Assembly: GCA_025360005.1 (NCBI GenBank)
Contig: JANYDA010000017.1
Span: 56,534-120,533, forward strand
DNA from: Fibrobacteria bacterium
GTDB taxonomy: Bacteria; Fibrobacterota; Fibrobacteria; UBA11236
Direction of reading: 5' to 3'
DNA length: 64,000 nucleotides
Below the pieces are notes generated by a model, which was not told the origin of the DNA, made no database searches, and saw nothing but the letters and a program-made list of their open reading frames with translations. The position numbers and the translations under genes were made by a program. Every line of letters begins with the position of its first letter. The first letter of the stretch is position 1. Below are positions 62,203 through 64,000 of the stretch, one piece after another.

Positions 62203-63951
62203 ATGAAAACCCAAACTATCGCGAAGCTTTCGCTGCTGGCCGCCTTGGCCGCCACCGGCCTCCATGCCAACGTCAACGGCATCCATCCCGCCTATATGAC
62301 GGAAAAAGTCCGGCCCGCCGGCATGACCTGGCCCATCGGCGACATGGACTTCATGGCCAACGGCGACCTGGTGGTGGCCAGCTGGAAGGACCCTTACGAC
62401 GTTTACGTGGTCAAGAACGCCACCGGCGCCGCCGGCAGCGCCACCATGACCCTGTTCGCCCAGGGCCTGAGCGAAACCCTGGGCATGGTGGTGGTGCACG
62501 ACACCGTTTTCGTGATGCAGAAGGATGAGCTGACCGCCCTCATCGACAATGATCACGACGGCGTGGCCGACGAATACCGCACCATCGCCAATCGCTTCTC
62601 CAAGTCCACCATGGAAAAGGAATACGCCGGCGGCCTCGCCTACGACGGCACCTATTTCTACTCCGCCTTCGGCGATCAAACCGTGGTCAGCGGCACCGCC
62701 GTCAATCCCATGATGGCAGGCCGCCTCAACGGCGCGCTGCGCTTCTCCCGCGATGGAACCGTGTACCCGTATGCCGGCGGCTTCCGCGTGCCCCTGGGCG
62801 TAGGCATGGCCTTTGGGGAAATGTGGACCACGGAAAACCAGGGCGGCTACCGCCCGTCCAACCCGCTCTACAATATCCGCGACAAGCGCTGGTACGGCAG
62901 GCCGGTCAATCCGCCCAGCGTCTACCAGCCGGGGCCCTATGTGGCCATCCCGGACAAGGCCAAGTTCTACCAACCGGCCGTATGGATGCCTTACGGCAAT
63001 ATCGGCGGCTGGTCGCCCGGCAATCCCCTGCTGCTCACCAACGGCCCCTTCAAGGGCCAAATCCTGGTGCCCGACGCTTCCACCTCCGGCATGGGCATTT
63101 GCCGCAACTTCATCGAGAAGGTGAAGGGCGAATACCAAGGCGCCACCATCGCGTTCAGCAAGAAGAGCGGCGCAGGCGGCTTTGAGCAGGGCGTGGTATT
63201 GCGCCTCAAGTACGGCCCGGACGGTTCCATCTATTGCGGCGCCAACGGATCGGACGGAGCGGGCTGGGGACGCTTCACCCATATCGGCCTGGACCGGTTG
63301 AAGCTGAGCGGCAAGTCCACCATGGATCTGCTGGCGGTGCGGAACCTGGATGCCTCCACCATGGAATTCGAGTTCACCAAACCTTTGGGCAATGCCGCGG
63401 GCGCGGATCTCAAAGCCAGCATCGCCGGCACCAAGTGGTGGGAACAGCCGCAGGAAACCTATGGCGGCGGCCATCAGATGGGCAAAACCGGCCTTACCAT
63501 CAATTCCGCCGTGGTCTCCGCGGATAAAATGAAGCTCACCGTCAAGGTAGCGGGCCTTACCAGCGGCGGCTGGGTGCACGACTTCAAACTGACAGGCATC
63601 ACGTCTTCCGATGGCGAGAACCTGTGGGGCGACGAGGCTTTCTATACCCTCAATAATTTCGGTCCCGCGGAATCGCTGCCGGACGTGGTGGACGCCAAGG
63701 ACTTTCGGGGCCGTCCCTCCGATCGGCCTTTCACCTTGCTCTCCGGCGCCAATGGGTTGCAGTTGCGGGTGGCCTTGCCGCAAGGCCAGGCTTTCCAGGC
63801 CCGTCTGGTGGACTTGCGCGGCCGCGAATTCGCCAGCCGCCAGGGCATCGGCAGCGGTGAATTCACCTTGGGCGGAGCCGAACTCAGGGGCGTCTTTATC
63901 CTCAAGTTGAGCGCGGGAAACCGGATTTACTCCCAACTGGTGTCCCGCTAG
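62203..63951 (+). CDS. Propeller dehydrogenase-like protein (sorbosone dehydrogenase/PVC-type) with T9SS-like tail
   Basis: A 582-residue exported protein (signal MKTQTIAKLSLLAALAATGLHA). The propeller begins 'PIGDMDFMANGDLVVASWKDPYDVYVV', and 'ALIDNDHDGVADEYRTI' is the calcium-binding-like loop typical of PVC-type membrane-bound dehydrogenase homologues. A two-strand Ig-like segment and a full T9SS-type tail follow ('FQARLVDLRGREFAS...GVFILKLSAG'). I use ATG 62203 because GGGGG lies 9-13 nt upstream; ATG 62194 is too close to it. Substrate unknown; electrons probably go to the diheme cytochrome. Confidence 0.8.
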   Translation: MKTQTIAKLSLLAALAATGLHANVNGIHPAYMTEKVRPAGMTWPIGDMDFMANGDLVVASWKDPYDVYVVKNATGAAGSATMTLFAQGLSETLGMVVVHDTVFVMQKDELTALIDNDHDGVADEYRTIANRFSKSTMEKEYAGGLAYDGTYFYSAFGDQTVVSGTAVNPMMAGRLNGALRFSRDGTVYPYAGGFRVPLGVGMAFGEMWTTENQGGYRPSNPLYNIRDKRWYGRPVNPPSVYQPGPYVAIPDKAKFYQPAVWMPYGNIGGWSPGNPLLLTNGPFKGQILVPDASTSGMGICRNFIEKVKGEYQGATIAFSKKSGAGGFEQGVVLRLKYGPDGSIYCGANGSDGAGWGRFTHIGLDRLKLSGKSTMDLLAVRNLDASTMEFEFTKPLGNAAGADLKASIAGTKWWEQPQETYGGGHQMGKTGLTINSAVVSADKMKLTVKVAGLTSGGWVHDFKLTGITSSDGENLWGDEAFYTLNNFGPAESLPDVVDAKDFRGRPSDRPFTLLSGANGLQLRVALPQGQAFQARLVDLRGREFASRQGIGSGEFTLGGAELRGVFILKLSAGNRIYSQLVSR

Positions 63952-64000
63952 GGGCATCCGCTGGCAGCACCAGCAATACTAGCCGCCGACTTTACGGACG

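Noticed and set aside
61477..63957. 826-codon open frame on the minus strand
   Set aside because: Antisense to the unknown secreted gene and the propeller dehydrogenase, both with signal peptides and ribosome sites.

Overview
The window reads as a GC-rich, Gram-negative chromosome fragment, most likely from an uncultured member of the Fibrobacterota. The diagnostic signs are a TIGR02147-family protein (a family first defined as Fibrobacter paralogues), a fibro-slime domain protein beside it, an 'ETGN' lipoprotein between them, LpxK (so lipid A is made), and many secreted proteins ending in type IX secretion (T9SS)-like or FlgD-like C-terminal tails. I see no rRNA, tRNA, CRISPR array, transposase or phage gene. 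High third-position GC produces very long antisense open frames, which I discarded.

Layout. 1-2.8 kb: the end of a secreted protein gene and a PQQ-type sugar dehydrogenase. 3-6 kb: a nitrite/sulfite reductase with a small partner gene. 6.2-8.9 kb: a small membrane protein, a metzincin-like protease and a polytopic membrane protein. 8.9-24 kb: a surface-glycan/LPS region. A tightly packed minus-strand operon (polysaccharide deacetylase, flippase, FemAB-like acyltransferase, two methyltransferases, SGNH hydrolase, large secreted propeller protein) faces two plus-strand glycosyltransferases. A decayed acetyltransferase lies between the two glycosyltransferases, and lpxK is translationally coupled to a PorZ-like propeller protein. 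24-29 kb: a DUF2225 protein, a three-part fusion (PorV-like barrel, degenerate nucleotidase, propeller), a lipoprotein and a PilZ protein. 29-38.7 kb: DksA/TraR-type regulator, type-2 IleRS, Asp-box propeller, purine nucleoside phosphorylase, and a coupled J-domain/metallopeptidase pair. 38.8-43.2 kb: a CBM-bearing sugar dehydrogenase lipoprotein diverging from a GH26 mannanase. 43.2-49.3 kb: three paralogous genes for secreted proteins built from 1, 3 and 2 copies of a four-cysteine domain I cannot assign, with EttA and a frameshifted DUF1569 gene between them. 49.3-55.4 kb: pdxA, then the TIGR02147, ETGN-lipoprotein and fibro-slime operon. 55.7-64 kb: a plus-strand cluster of ThuA, sugar dehydrogenase, DUF1080 (3-keto-glycoside hydrolase type), diheme cytochrome c, an unknown secreted protein and a second propeller dehydrogenase.

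How it fits together. Two themes dominate: building and decorating the outer surface (glycan, LPS, T9SS-like cargo and machinery), and exporting enzymes that oxidise or cut sugars outside the cytoplasm. The 55.7-64 kb cluster looks like a periplasmic or surface sugar-oxidation module with its own cytochrome.

The best leads for something undescribed are: the four-cysteine paralogue family, whose two transcription units share an ACACTACA direct-repeat pair at exactly 75-bp spacing in AT-rich islands; the barrel-nucleotidase-propeller fusion; the lpxK/PorZ-like pairing; and the sugar-oxidation cluster, whose gene set I otherwise associate with Planctomycetes and Verrucomicrobia.
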